Assembly (NCBI RefSeq): GCF_047372505.1 | Contig: NZ_JBKBEU010000001.1 | Location: 1,240,001 to 1,304,000 of the forward strand | DNA length: 64,000 nt | Source: Phaeobacter cretensis | GTDB taxonomy: Bacteria > Pseudomonadota > Alphaproteobacteria > Rhodobacterales > Rhodobacteraceae | Direction of reading: 5' to 3' | In this document: piece after piece, positions 56,466 through 64,000 of the stretch | How positions within the stretch are numbered: the first letter of the stretch is position 1 | Layout of the letters: every line of letters begins with the position of its first letter | Program-made: the position numbers and the translations under genes | The notes under the pieces: model-generated | The model's database searches: none | Told to the model about the DNA's origin: nothing | What the model saw: only the letters and a program-made list of their open reading frames with translations

Positions 56466-58241
56466 ATGAAAATGACCACCGAGGAAGCCTTTGTAAAAAC
56501 GCTACAAATGCACGGCATCCAACATGCATTTGGCATCATCGGCTCAGCCATGATGCCAATTTCCGACATTTTCCCAGAAGCGGGCATCACCTTTTGGGAC
56601 TGCGCCCACGAAGGTTCCGGCGGCATGATGGCCGATGGTTTCACCCGCGCAACCGGCAAAATGTCGATGATGATCGCCCAGAACGGCCCCGGCATCACCA
56701 ACTTCGTGACCGCTGTTAAAACCGCCTACTGGAACCACACCCCACTGTTGCTGGTCACTCCGCAGGCCGCCAACAAGACCATCGGTCAGGGCGGCTTCCA
56801 GGAAATGGAACAGATGCGCATGTTCGCCGACTGTGTTGCTTATCAGGAAGAGGTCCGCGATCCTTCCCGTGTGGCCGAGGTCCTGAACCGCGTCATCATG
56901 AACGCCAAACGCGCTTCCGCGCCGGCACAGCTGAACATCCCTCGCGATATGTGGACGCAGGTGATCGACGTCGCCCTGCCCGCCATCGTCGAGTTTGAGC
57001 GCCCCTCCGGCGGTGAGACTGCGGTCGCTGACGCGGCGGCCTTGCTGTCGAATGCCAAAAATCCAGTGATTCTGAACGGTGCAGGCGTGGTCCTGTCCAA
57101 GGGCGGCATCGAGGCCTCCAAAGCGCTGGCCGAGCGTCTGGACGCGCCGGTTTGCGTTGGCTACCAGCACAATGACGCTTTCCCCGGTTCGCACCCGTTG
57201 TTTGCAGGCCCCTTGGGTTATAACGGATCCAAGGCCGGGATGGAGCTGATCAAGGAGGCCGATGTTGTCCTCTGCCTTGGCACCCGTCTCAATCCGTTCT
57301 CGACCCTGCCCGGCTACGGTATGGAGTATTGGCCCGCAGATGCCAAAATCATTCAGGTAGACATCAATCCTGATCGCATTGGCCTGACCAAAACCGTTTC
57401 GGTTGGTATCATTGGTGACGCTGCCAAAGTTGCGAATGGTATCCTCACCCAACTCAGCGATACCGCAGGCGACGCAGGCCGCGATGAGCGCAAAGCAAAT
57501 ATCGCCCATAAGAAATCTGTATGGGCACAACAGCTCACTGAAATGACGCATGAGGACGATGACCCCGGCACGACCTGGAACCAACGTGCCCGCGCTGATA
57601 AACCCGAGTGGATGAGCCCTCGCATGGCGTGGCGCGCGATCCAGTCCGCTCTGCCGAAAGAGGCGATCATCTCCTCTGACATCGGCAACAACTGCGCCAT
57701 CGGCAACGCCTACCCATCCTTTGAAGCAGGTCGCAAATACCTCGCCCCAGGCCTATTCGGCCCCTGCGGCTATGGTCTGCCTGCGATCGTGGGCGCGAAA
57801 ATCGGTTGCCCTGACACGCCTGTTGTGGGTTTCTCCGGTGACGGTGCATTTGGTATCGCGGTGACCGAGCTGACGGCGATTGGCCGGGGCGAATGGCCCG
57901 CAATTACCCATATCGTTTTCCGCAACTATCAATGGGGTGCCGAAAAGCGGAACTCGACGCTTTGGTTCGATGACAATTTCGTCGGCACCGAATTGGACGA
58001 GCAGGTCTCCTATGCTGGCATCGCCAAATCCTGCGGCCTGGAAGGTGTTGTAGCCCGCACCATGGATGAGCTGACTGCGGCTCTGGCCAAAGCCATCGAA
58101 GACCAGAAGAACGGCAAGACCACCCTGATCGAAGCCCTGATCAATCAGGAACTGGGTGAGCCGTTCCGCCGTGACGCCATGAAGAAGCCGGTCCGTGTGG
58201 CAGGCATCGACAAGGCGGACATGCGCGACCAGCAGGTCTAA
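56466..58241 (+). CDS. xsc: Sulfoacetaldehyde acetyltransferase
   Basis: 591 residues from ATG 56466 (AGGAG 13 bp upstream region, MKMTTEEAFVKTLQMHGIQH). ThDP enzyme: the activating glutamate region CAHEGSGGMMADGF, and the cofactor motif from GDGAFGIAVTEL to VFRNYQWGAEKRN. It cleaves sulfoacetaldehyde with phosphate into acetyl phosphate and sulfite, the desulfonation step shared by taurine and related sulfonates. It is followed after 5 bp by a TauE/SafE-type carrier and then ackA, so the products are dealt with by the same operon. Confidence 0.95.
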   Translation: MKMTTEEAFVKTLQMHGIQHAFGIIGSAMMPISDIFPEAGITFWDCAHEGSGGMMADGFTRATGKMSMMIAQNGPGITNFVTAVKTAYWNHTPLLLVTPQAANKTIGQGGFQEMEQMRMFADCVAYQEEVRDPSRVAEVLNRVIMNAKRASAPAQLNIPRDMWTQVIDVALPAIVEFERPSGGETAVADAAALLSNAKNPVILNGAGVVLSKGGIEASKALAERLDAPVCVGYQHNDAFPGSHPLFAGPLGYNGSKAGMELIKEADVVLCLGTRLNPFSTLPGYGMEYWPADAKIIQVDINPDRIGLTKTVSVGIIGDAAKVANGILTQLSDTAGDAGRDERKANIAHKKSVWAQQLTEMTHEDDDPGTTWNQRARADKPEWMSPRMAWRAIQSALPKEAIISSDIGNNCAIGNAYPSFEAGRKYLAPGLFGPCGYGLPAIVGAKIGCPDTPVVGFSGDGAFGIAVTELTAIGRGEWPAITHIVFRNYQWGAEKRNSTLWFDDNFVGTELDEQVSYAGIAKSCGLEGVVARTMDELTAALAKAIEDQKNGKTTLIEALINQELGEPFRRDAMKKPVRVAGIDKADMRDQQV

Positions 58242-58246
58242 ACCCC

Positions 58247-58993
58247 ATGCCCCTGCCTTTTGATCTCTCATCGGGACAGGGCGTATTTCTGGCCGTCGCA
58301 TTATTTGCGGCGGCCGTTATTCGCGGGTACTCAGGCTTTGGCTTCTCCGCGATTTTTATCATTCTGGCCACATTGGTCACCAACCCGCTACCGCTGATCC
58401 CTGTGGTGTTCTCCTGTGAGATTGCCATGACTCTGTTTCAGGCACGTGGTATCCGCCCTCATATCGACTGGAGGCGCGCCATCGCGTTGTTGGCCGGTGC
58501 CGCCATTGCCACCCTGCCCGCAGTTGCGGTCATGTCCCGTCTTGGTGCTGATCAGGCGCGGCTGGCGATCTCACTGCTGGTGTTGGCACTCAGCCTGCTC
58601 TTGCTCAGCGGTTGGACGCTATCACGCTCCATCGGCGCAATGGGCCACGGTCTGGTCGGGATTGGCGCAGGCATGGCAAATAGCGCGGGCGTTGGCGGCT
58701 TACCCACAGCCGCGTTCCTGACTGCGCAACCCATTGATCCGGCCGTATTTCGCGCCACTATGGTGGTGTTTTTAACCGGCATTGACCTGATGGCGTTGCC
58801 GGTGATGGCGGCGCATGGTCTGACTGGACAAGATACCGTCTGGGCAGTGGTTCTGGCCTTTCCGGTCCTTGGTATCGGCGTCTGGTGTGGCTCACGTGGG
58901 TTTGCTGTCACTTCGCCCACATTGTTCCGCCGCTACGTCGTGGCTCTGCTGGCAGCGCTGGCATTGCTAAACCTTGCAAAGGGGGCACTATGA
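58247..58993 (+). CDS. tauE: TauE/SafE (TSUP) family anion exporter
   Basis: 248 residues with about eight membrane helices in two related halves, opening with VFLAVALFAAAVIRGYSGFGF, the conserved start of the TSUP family, repeated in part as GIGAGMANSAGVGGLPTAAF. In sulfonate loci these carriers are thought to export sulfite or sulfate. It lies between xsc and ackA with a 4-base overlap to ackA, which fits removal of sulfite made by Xsc. Confidence 0.85.
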   Translation: MPLPFDLSSGQGVFLAVALFAAAVIRGYSGFGFSAIFIILATLVTNPLPLIPVVFSCEIAMTLFQARGIRPHIDWRRAIALLAGAAIATLPAVAVMSRLGADQARLAISLLVLALSLLLLSGWTLSRSIGAMGHGLVGIGAGMANSAGVGGLPTAAFLTAQPIDPAVFRATMVVFLTGIDLMALPVMAAHGLTGQDTVWAVVLAFPVLGIGVWCGSRGFAVTSPTLFRRYVVALLAALALLNLAKGAL

Positions 58994-60156
58994 CCACGCC
59001 GCAAACCACCGCTACAGACATCCTTGTCCTCAACGCGGGGTCATCTTCGATCAAATTTGCTGTTTTTGACGCCCAGCTGTCAGAACGCGTCGCAGGCCTC
59101 GCCGAGGGTATCGGGACCCCCGACGCACGCCTATGCATCGCAAAGACCGACCTGACCGCGCAATTTAGCGATCATCCCGGTGCCCTTGCCGCGATCCTTG
59201 CAGCTCTACCGGAACATGGGATCGACCCACAGGCGCTGGCAGCCGTCGGGCACCGCGTTGTGCATGGTGGGCGCAAATTGACAAAACCGCTGCGCATCAC
59301 CCCGGATGTACGCGCAGAAATCGCCAGTTGTACGCCGCTGGCCCCGCTGCATAACCCGCATAGTCTGGCCGCGATTGACACGATGACAGGACTGGTTCCA
59401 AACCTGCCGCAATTTGCCAGTTTCGACACCTCGTTTCATGCGACCAATCCCGAAGTCGCAACCCGCTACGCTATTCCCCGCGTCGAGGAAACCAAGGGCA
59501 TTCGTCGCTACGGGTTCCACGGGCTGTCCTATGCCTCGCTGGTGCGACGTCTACCGGACCTGTCGGGCACTGCCCTGCCTTCGCGGGTTCTGGCATTTCA
59601 CCTTGGCAATGGTGCATCTCTGTGCGCAATCCGCAACGGCCAGTCCGTGGCCACCACAATGGGTTACTCGCCCCTTGATGGGCTGACCATGGGCACACGC
59701 TCTGGCGGCATCGACGCCAACGCTGTACTACGGCTCGTCGAAGACAACGGGCTTGAGCGTACCAAGGCGATTCTGAACCACGAAAGCGGTCTCCTGGGTC
59801 TGTCGGGCGGCAAATCCGACATGCGTAACCTGATGCTGGATCCCAGCGCTGACAGCGCCTTTGCCATCGAACATTTTTGCTATTGGAGCCTGCGCCACGC
59901 GGGTAGCCTGATTGCGGCAATGGAAGGATTGGATGCAGTCGCCTTTACCGGTGGAATCGGTGAAAACGCCGTAGCTGTGCGCGCCCGCATCCTGCGTGGG
60001 TTAGAGTGGATCGGGGCACGAATGGACGTTGATGCCAACCACGCCCGCAAACTCCGCCTGCACGCCTCCTCCTCCAAGGTGGCCATCTGGGTGGTTGCCG
60101 CCGAGGAAGAGCGTCAGATCGCGATGGACGCCCAGACCCTGATGGAGACGCTATGA
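58990..60156 (+). CDS. ackA: Acetate kinase
   Basis: 388 residues from ATG 58990, overlapping the tauE stop (ATGA). ASKHA-fold motifs: VLNAGSSSIKFAVFD, GHRVVHGG, FDTSFHAT, RYGFHGLSYAS, HLGNGASLCAI and FTGGIGENA. It converts acetyl phosphate from Xsc to acetate with ATP gain, or in reverse. It ends 34 bp from the converging pta. Confidence 0.93.
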   Translation: MTTPQTTATDILVLNAGSSSIKFAVFDAQLSERVAGLAEGIGTPDARLCIAKTDLTAQFSDHPGALAAILAALPEHGIDPQALAAVGHRVVHGGRKLTKPLRITPDVRAEIASCTPLAPLHNPHSLAAIDTMTGLVPNLPQFASFDTSFHATNPEVATRYAIPRVEETKGIRRYGFHGLSYASLVRRLPDLSGTALPSRVLAFHLGNGASLCAIRNGQSVATTMGYSPLDGLTMGTRSGGIDANAVLRLVEDNGLERTKAILNHESGLLGLSGGKSDMRNLMLDPSADSAFAIEHFCYWSLRHAGSLIAAMEGLDAVAFTGGIGENAVAVRARILRGLEWIGARMDVDANHARKLRLHASSSKVAIWVVAAEEERQIAMDAQTLMETL

Positions 60157-60190
60157 CCAGCGCTATCCAAACGGCCAGATCGCAAACAGA

Positions 60191-61042
60191 TCAGATCTGC
60201 GCGATGGTCAACACAGTTGCCGCCACAATGTCCTCAACCGACGCGCCCCGGCTCAGATCGCAGACAGGTTTGGCAAAGCCCTGCAAAAATGGCCCCAACG
60301 CCTGCGCGCCAGCCAATTCCTGGCAGAGCTTATATCCGATATTGCCCGCATCCAGCGTTGGAAAAACCAAGACATTGGCCGCCACCGGCGCGATGCCCTT
60401 TTTCTCTGCAATGACCCCATTCAGCGCCGCATCCGCCTGCACCGGCCCGGCGAAACCCGCCAGCTCCGCCGCCTCACGCACTAGGGCGACGCTGTCTCCC
60501 TCACCCGAAGTCCCGGTGGAAAACGACAGCATCGCCACCTCGGCATGTCCCAATAGCGCCTCAGCAGACCGCTCAGAGGCACGTGCGATATCCGCAAGCT
60601 GCACCGCATCTGGTGCCACGTTCACGGCGCAATCGGCAAACACCAATTCACGCCCGTCCGGAAAGACCATCAGGAAGAACGACGAGGCGAGGCTGACACC
60701 CTCATTCAAACCAATGCAAATGCTGGCAGCCTCTATTACGCGGCGCGTCGGCACATCGGCACCGGCTACCATCGCGTCTGCCTCTCCTGCAGCAACCATG
60801 GCCGCCGCACGGTACAAAGGCTTGGCAAGCATCCGTCGGGCAATTGTCTCTTTCATCCCACGCGCTGCAACCAATACATCGACATGCGCCTGCGACACCG
60901 GCGCCAACGGCATCGCCTCGCACAATCCATCGCGGGTCAGGTGCTCCACCGCAGCGGCGACCCGCGGTTCGTCGATTTCAGGAAACACAACGCGTGCCGC
61001 ACGATTGCGTGCCACCGCATGTGCTTTTTCAAGTACCGTCAT
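60191..61042 (-). CDS. pta: Phosphate acetyltransferase, short form
   Basis: 283 residues, somewhat shorter than typical single-domain Pta (about 320-330). PTA_PTB family blocks: RVVFPEIDEPRVAAAV, GEADAMVAGADVPTR, FADCAVNVAPDAVQLA, MLSFSTGTSGEGDSV, VQADAALNGVIAEKKG and PTLDAGNIGYKL. It converts acetyl phosphate to acetyl-CoA. In many roseobacters pta follows xsc on the same strand; here it is inverted and convergent to ackA, with its own promoter facing the citrate synthase gene. Confidence 0.88.
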   Translation of the reverse strand: MTVLEKAHAVARNRAARVVFPEIDEPRVAAAVEHLTRDGLCEAMPLAPVSQAHVDVLVAARGMKETIARRMLAKPLYRAAAMVAAGEADAMVAGADVPTRRVIEAASICIGLNEGVSLASSFFLMVFPDGRELVFADCAVNVAPDAVQLADIARASERSAEALLGHAEVAMLSFSTGTSGEGDSVALVREAAELAGFAGPVQADAALNGVIAEKKGIAPVAANVLVFPTLDAGNIGYKLCQELAGAQALGPFLQGFAKPVCDLSRGASVEDIVAATVLTIAQI

Positions 61043-61098
61043 TTTGATCCACCTTCAGATGCCCGTTTCGATCCCAGTGGCGGCAAAAGGAGCCAGCA

Positions 61099-62232
61099 AT
61101 GAGCGATAACGTCAAGATAAACCGTGGCCTCAAAGGCATCTACTTTGAACGCTCCGGCGTATCCGACATTGATGGCAGCCAGGGCAAGCTGAGTTATAGG
61201 GGCTATTCGATCCACGATCTGGCCAGCCACTCCACCTTTGAGGAAGTCTGCTATCTGCTGATCCATGGCGAGCTGCCAGATGCTGGTCGGCTGGCAGTTT
61301 TTGACGCCACTCTCAAATCCGCACGCAGTCTCCCACCGGCAATCATGGATATCATCACCGCCTGTCAACATGGCCATCCGATGGATGTGCTACGCACCGC
61401 CGTCTCCGCGCTCGCGGCGATGGAGGCGGACAGCCAGAACGTCGGTGAGGAGGCTTTTGTCGCCAATGGCATCCGACTGATTTCACAGGTGCCAATCATC
61501 ATTGCCGCACATGATGCCATCCGCAATGGCCGCACGCCGGTTGTACCCGACGCAAACCTCAGCCACGCGGGCAACTGGCTGTGGATGCTAAAGGGTGAGA
61601 AACCAACCCCTGAGGCGACCCGGCTTGCGGATGTAGATTTTATTCTGCACGCTGAACATGGTGCCAATGCCTCGAGTTTTGCCGCACGGGTGACCATCGG
61701 AACGGAAACCAATCTCCACGGTGGGATCGTAACCGCACTTGCCACGCTTGCAGGCCCCGCCCATGGCGGCGCGGCAGAGGACGTGATGAAAATGGTGCAG
61801 GAGATTGGCACCGCAGATAGGGCCGCCGCCTATGTAAAGGCCAAACGGGCAGCCAAAGAAGCGGTCACCGGCTTTGGTCATCGCGTCTACCGCAAAGAAG
61901 ACCCCCGTGCGCGCCACATGCGCGAAGGCGTACGCCAACTCGGCGCAGAAATGGGCGCACCAGAGTGGTACGAAATCCTGCAGGCCGTGGTCGAAGCAAT
62001 GCAACCCTATGCGCGCCATGGACTGAACGTAAACGTCGATTTCTATTCCGGCGTCATCTACCAGCTACATGGTATCGCCATGGACCTCTATGTGCCGATC
62101 TTTGCCATTGGGCGGATGCCCGGCTGGATCATCCAATGTATCGAACAGCAACGGGGTAACATCCTGATCCGCCCGCTGACACTTTACAACGGGCCGGAAC
62201 CGCGCACCTATACCCCAATCGACGACCGCTAA
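61099..62232 (+). CDS. Citrate/2-methylcitrate synthase family protein
   Basis: 377 residues, AAGGAG upstream of ATG 61099. Family landmarks: KLSYRGYSIHDLA, the active-site segment LHAEHGANASSFAARV, GPAHGGAAEDVM with a catalytic His, GFGHRVYRKEDPRARHM and DFYSGVIYQLHGI. Usual enzymes have HAEHE or HADHE before the NAS stretch; here a Gly stands in that place. It would condense acetyl-CoA or propionyl-CoA with oxaloacetate. Located beside pta, it may draw acetyl-CoA from sulfonate breakdown into the TCA cycle. Confidence 0.85.
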   Translation: MSDNVKINRGLKGIYFERSGVSDIDGSQGKLSYRGYSIHDLASHSTFEEVCYLLIHGELPDAGRLAVFDATLKSARSLPPAIMDIITACQHGHPMDVLRTAVSALAAMEADSQNVGEEAFVANGIRLISQVPIIIAAHDAIRNGRTPVVPDANLSHAGNWLWMLKGEKPTPEATRLADVDFILHAEHGANASSFAARVTIGTETNLHGGIVTALATLAGPAHGGAAEDVMKMVQEIGTADRAAAYVKAKRAAKEAVTGFGHRVYRKEDPRARHMREGVRQLGAEMGAPEWYEILQAVVEAMQPYARHGLNVNVDFYSGVIYQLHGIAMDLYVPIFAIGRMPGWIIQCIEQQRGNILIRPLTLYNGPEPRTYTPIDDR

Positions 62233-62314
62233 CGCCGCAAGGTTTGCCACGCCAAGATAATCCATAACGCCGCCCGGACCATGCAGACTAGGCGCACCAC
62301 AAGACAGGGACACC

Positions 62315-64000
62315 ATGGCACATACCCAGCCTAAGCTAGACACCTCGCCGCCCGTGTCGGAAGAGATCCGCCAGACCACCTGCTACATGTGCGCATGCCG
62401 CTGCGGCATCAATGTACATATGAAAACCGACGAGGATGGTAAGAAGAAGGTCGCCTATATCGAAGGCAATCGCGATCATCCCGTCAACAAAGGCGTGCTC
62501 TGCGCCAAGGGCAGCGCCGGGATCATGCAGCACAATGCGCCATCGCGCCTGCGTGCACCGATGAAGCGTGTTGGCCCGCGCGGCTCAGGCAAGTTCGAAG
62601 AAATCTCCTGGGATGAGGCGCTGGAGATCGCCGCTGGCTGGCTGGAACCCATCCGCGAGGATAACCCCGAAAAGCTGGCGTTTTTCACCGGGCGTGACCA
62701 ATCACAAAGCTTCACCAGTTTCTGGGCCCAGAACTTCGGCACCTGCAATTATGCGGCGCATGGTGGCTTTTGTTCGGTCAATATGGCAACCGCAGGCATC
62801 TATACCATGGGCGGTGCCTTCTGGGAGTTTGGCCAACCGGATTGGGATCACACCAAACTGTTCATGCTGTTTGGCGTCGCAGAGGACCACGATAGCAATC
62901 CGATCAAGATGGGCATAGGTAAGATCAAAGCCCGAGGCGCGCGTGTCATTGGCGTCAACCCGATCCGCTCCGGCTATAATGCCGTGGCAGACGACTGGGT
63001 CGGCATCACACCGGGCACAGACGGGTTGTTCATCCTCGCTCTGGTCCATGTGCTGATGAAGGCCGGCAAGATTGATCTCAACTATCTCGGCCAGTTCACC
63101 AATGCACCGGTTCTGGTCAATCAGGATCCTGACAGCCCCGATTATGGCCTGTTCCTGCGCGATGACCATGGCGCACCTCTGGTCATCAACCGCGCGACGG
63201 GTAAACTTGCCCCTTTTGACATGCATGGTGTGCGCCCTGATCTGGGCGGCTCGTTTGAACTGAACGGTATCACCCATGTCTCGGTTTTCCAGCTGATGGC
63301 CCAGCGCTATCTCAGCGACGACTACGCCCCCGAAGCCGTGGCCGAACGCTGCGGCGTGTCCGCCAAACGTATCCGTGCCATCGCTGCCGAACTCGCGCGC
63401 GTGGCCTTTGACGAAGCATTTGAGCTGGATCAGGAATGGACCGATTTCCGAGGCGAAACCCATAAAACGATGAAAGGCCGCCCCGTCGCCATGCATTCCA
63501 TGCGCGGTGTCTCGGCCCATGCCAATGGATTCCAAACCTGCCGTGCGCTGCATGTGCTGCAAATCATTCTAGGCACGGTGGAGGCCCCGGGCGGTTTCCG
63601 CTTCAAACCCCCTTATCCCAAACCGGTCGAGGCACATCCGGCCCCCCATTGTCGTGTTACCCCGAACAAACCGCTGGATGGCCCGCATCTGGGTTTTGTC
63701 CATGGACCCGAGCATCTGGCGCTGAAAACTGACGGCAGCCCGGCCCGCATCGACAAAGCCTTCACCTGGGAAAACCCGATGTCCAGCCACGGGCTGATGC
63801 ACATGGTGATCTCCAACGCCCATGCGGGAGATCCCTACAAAATCGACACGCTGTTCATGTATATGGCCAATATGTCGTGGAATTCGTCGATGAATACGCG
63901 CGGCGTGATGGAGATGCTGACCGACAAGGACGACAACGGCGATTATGTAATCCCGCGTATCATATATTCCGATGCATACTCCTCCGAGATGGTCGCCTAT
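62315..64000 (+). CDS. soeA: Molybdopterin oxidoreductase, probable sulfite dehydrogenase SoeA (partial)
   Basis: First 562 codons; the gene runs off the window. AGGGA precedes ATG 62315. The N-terminus has a 4Fe-4S binding pattern (TCYMCACRCG then VLCAKG) and the molybdopterin domain SWDEALEIAAGWL, GRDQSQSFT, GVNPIRSGYNA, RGVSAHANGF. No Tat signal, so it faces the cytoplasm like SoeA of the quinone-linked SoeABC sulfite dehydrogenase. In Ruegeria pomeroyi soeABC is known to lie close to sulfonate genes, and the position here beside xsc and tauE supports sulfite oxidation. SoeB and SoeC should follow outside the window. Confidence 0.82.
   Translation, partial: MAHTQPKLDTSPPVSEEIRQTTCYMCACRCGINVHMKTDEDGKKKVAYIEGNRDHPVNKGVLCAKGSAGIMQHNAPSRLRAPMKRVGPRGSGKFEEISWDEALEIAAGWLEPIREDNPEKLAFFTGRDQSQSFTSFWAQNFGTCNYAAHGGFCSVNMATAGIYTMGGAFWEFGQPDWDHTKLFMLFGVAEDHDSNPIKMGIGKIKARGARVIGVNPIRSGYNAVADDWVGITPGTDGLFILALVHVLMKAGKIDLNYLGQFTNAPVLVNQDPDSPDYGLFLRDDHGAPLVINRATGKLAPFDMHGVRPDLGGSFELNGITHVSVFQLMAQRYLSDDYAPEAVAERCGVSAKRIRAIAAELARVAFDEAFELDQEWTDFRGETHKTMKGRPVAMHSMRGVSAHANGFQTCRALHVLQIILGTVEAPGGFRFKPPYPKPVEAHPAPHCRVTPNKPLDGPHLGFVHGPEHLALKTDGSPARIDKAFTWENPMSSHGLMHMVISNAHAGDPYKIDTLFMYMANMSWNSSMNTRGVMEMLTDKDDNGDYVIPRIIYSDAYSSEMVAY

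Noticed and set aside
56544..57584. 346-codon minus-strand frame opposite xsc
   Set aside because: Shadow of xsc; no motifs, and xsc is certain.
60153..61109. 318-codon plus-strand frame opposite pta
   Set aside because: Ala/Ser/Thr-rich antisense reading of pta, without a family match.

Overview
The window looks like a chromosomal segment of a marine alphaproteobacterium of the Roseobacter group (Rhodobacteraceae). The evidence is indirect but consistent: a complete rRNA operon ending in initiator tRNA-Met, TAXI/TRAP uptake systems, a Hint-domain protein of the type common in this family, phosphonate genes, and above all a taurine/sulfoacetaldehyde locus (tpa, tauR, xsc, tauE-type exporter, ackA, pta, soeA). 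Identities come from reading translated sequence and motifs; no database search was possible.

Layout. 0.1-3.7 kb: XRE-cupin regulator, a lone family-5 (peptide/opine type) ABC binding protein and an M24 metallopeptidase-fold enzyme. 3.7-10.6 kb: a hydroxyacid module with glycerate 2-kinase and tartrate-dehydrogenase-type decarboxylase, a divergent LysR regulator and a TAXI binding protein plus fused TRAP permease. 10.6-17.4 kb: a tightly overlapping operon under a DeoR regulator, with an iron/aminoethylphosphonate-type ABC importer followed by an MBL-fold hydrolase, a histidine phosphatase and a HAD phosphatase; this reads as an undescribed route for importing and dephosphorylating a phosphoester. 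17.5-20.3 kb: serine hydrolase plus outer-membrane barrel. 20.8-25.3 kb: phosphonate genes phnDCE divergent from phnM-phnF, without the C-P lyase core. 25.7-27.0 kb: Hint-domain protein.

27.2-33.3 kb is an accessory patch next to the rRNA operon. It holds an IS3-type element with an amber codon in orfA, then a very large PD-(D/E)XK-NACHT-helical-repeat protein of the bacterial NLR-like (STAND, anti-phage) kind, split by a -1 frameshift and carrying the IS right at its 5' end. 33.6-39.5 kb is the rRNA operon on the minus strand (16S, tRNA-Ala, tRNA-Ile, 23S, 5S, tRNA-fMet), with a boxA and long processing stems that can be read directly.

39.7-50.8 kb (minus strand): a single-chain reductive dehalogenase fused to its own flavin/2Fe-2S reductase, pxpBCA (5-oxoprolinase), a class II glutamine amidotransferase paired with a class V PLP enzyme, and a BKACE enzyme paired with a class III aminotransferase. 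51-64 kb: the sulfonate locus. Taurine is transaminated by Tpa to sulfoacetaldehyde. Xsc cleaves this with phosphate to acetyl phosphate and sulfite. AckA and Pta handle acetyl phosphate, a citrate-synthase-family enzyme sits beside them, sulfite can leave through the TauE/SafE-type carrier, and SoeA (cut by the window edge) would oxidise sulfite. Paired CTGGAC-type repeats, matching what I recall of the TauR site, lie upstream of tpa, xsc and tauR.

The strongest candidates for something new are the DeoR/ABC/three-hydrolase operon, the broken NACHT defence gene, the self-sufficient reductive dehalogenase, and the two orphan enzyme pairs at 46-51 kb.
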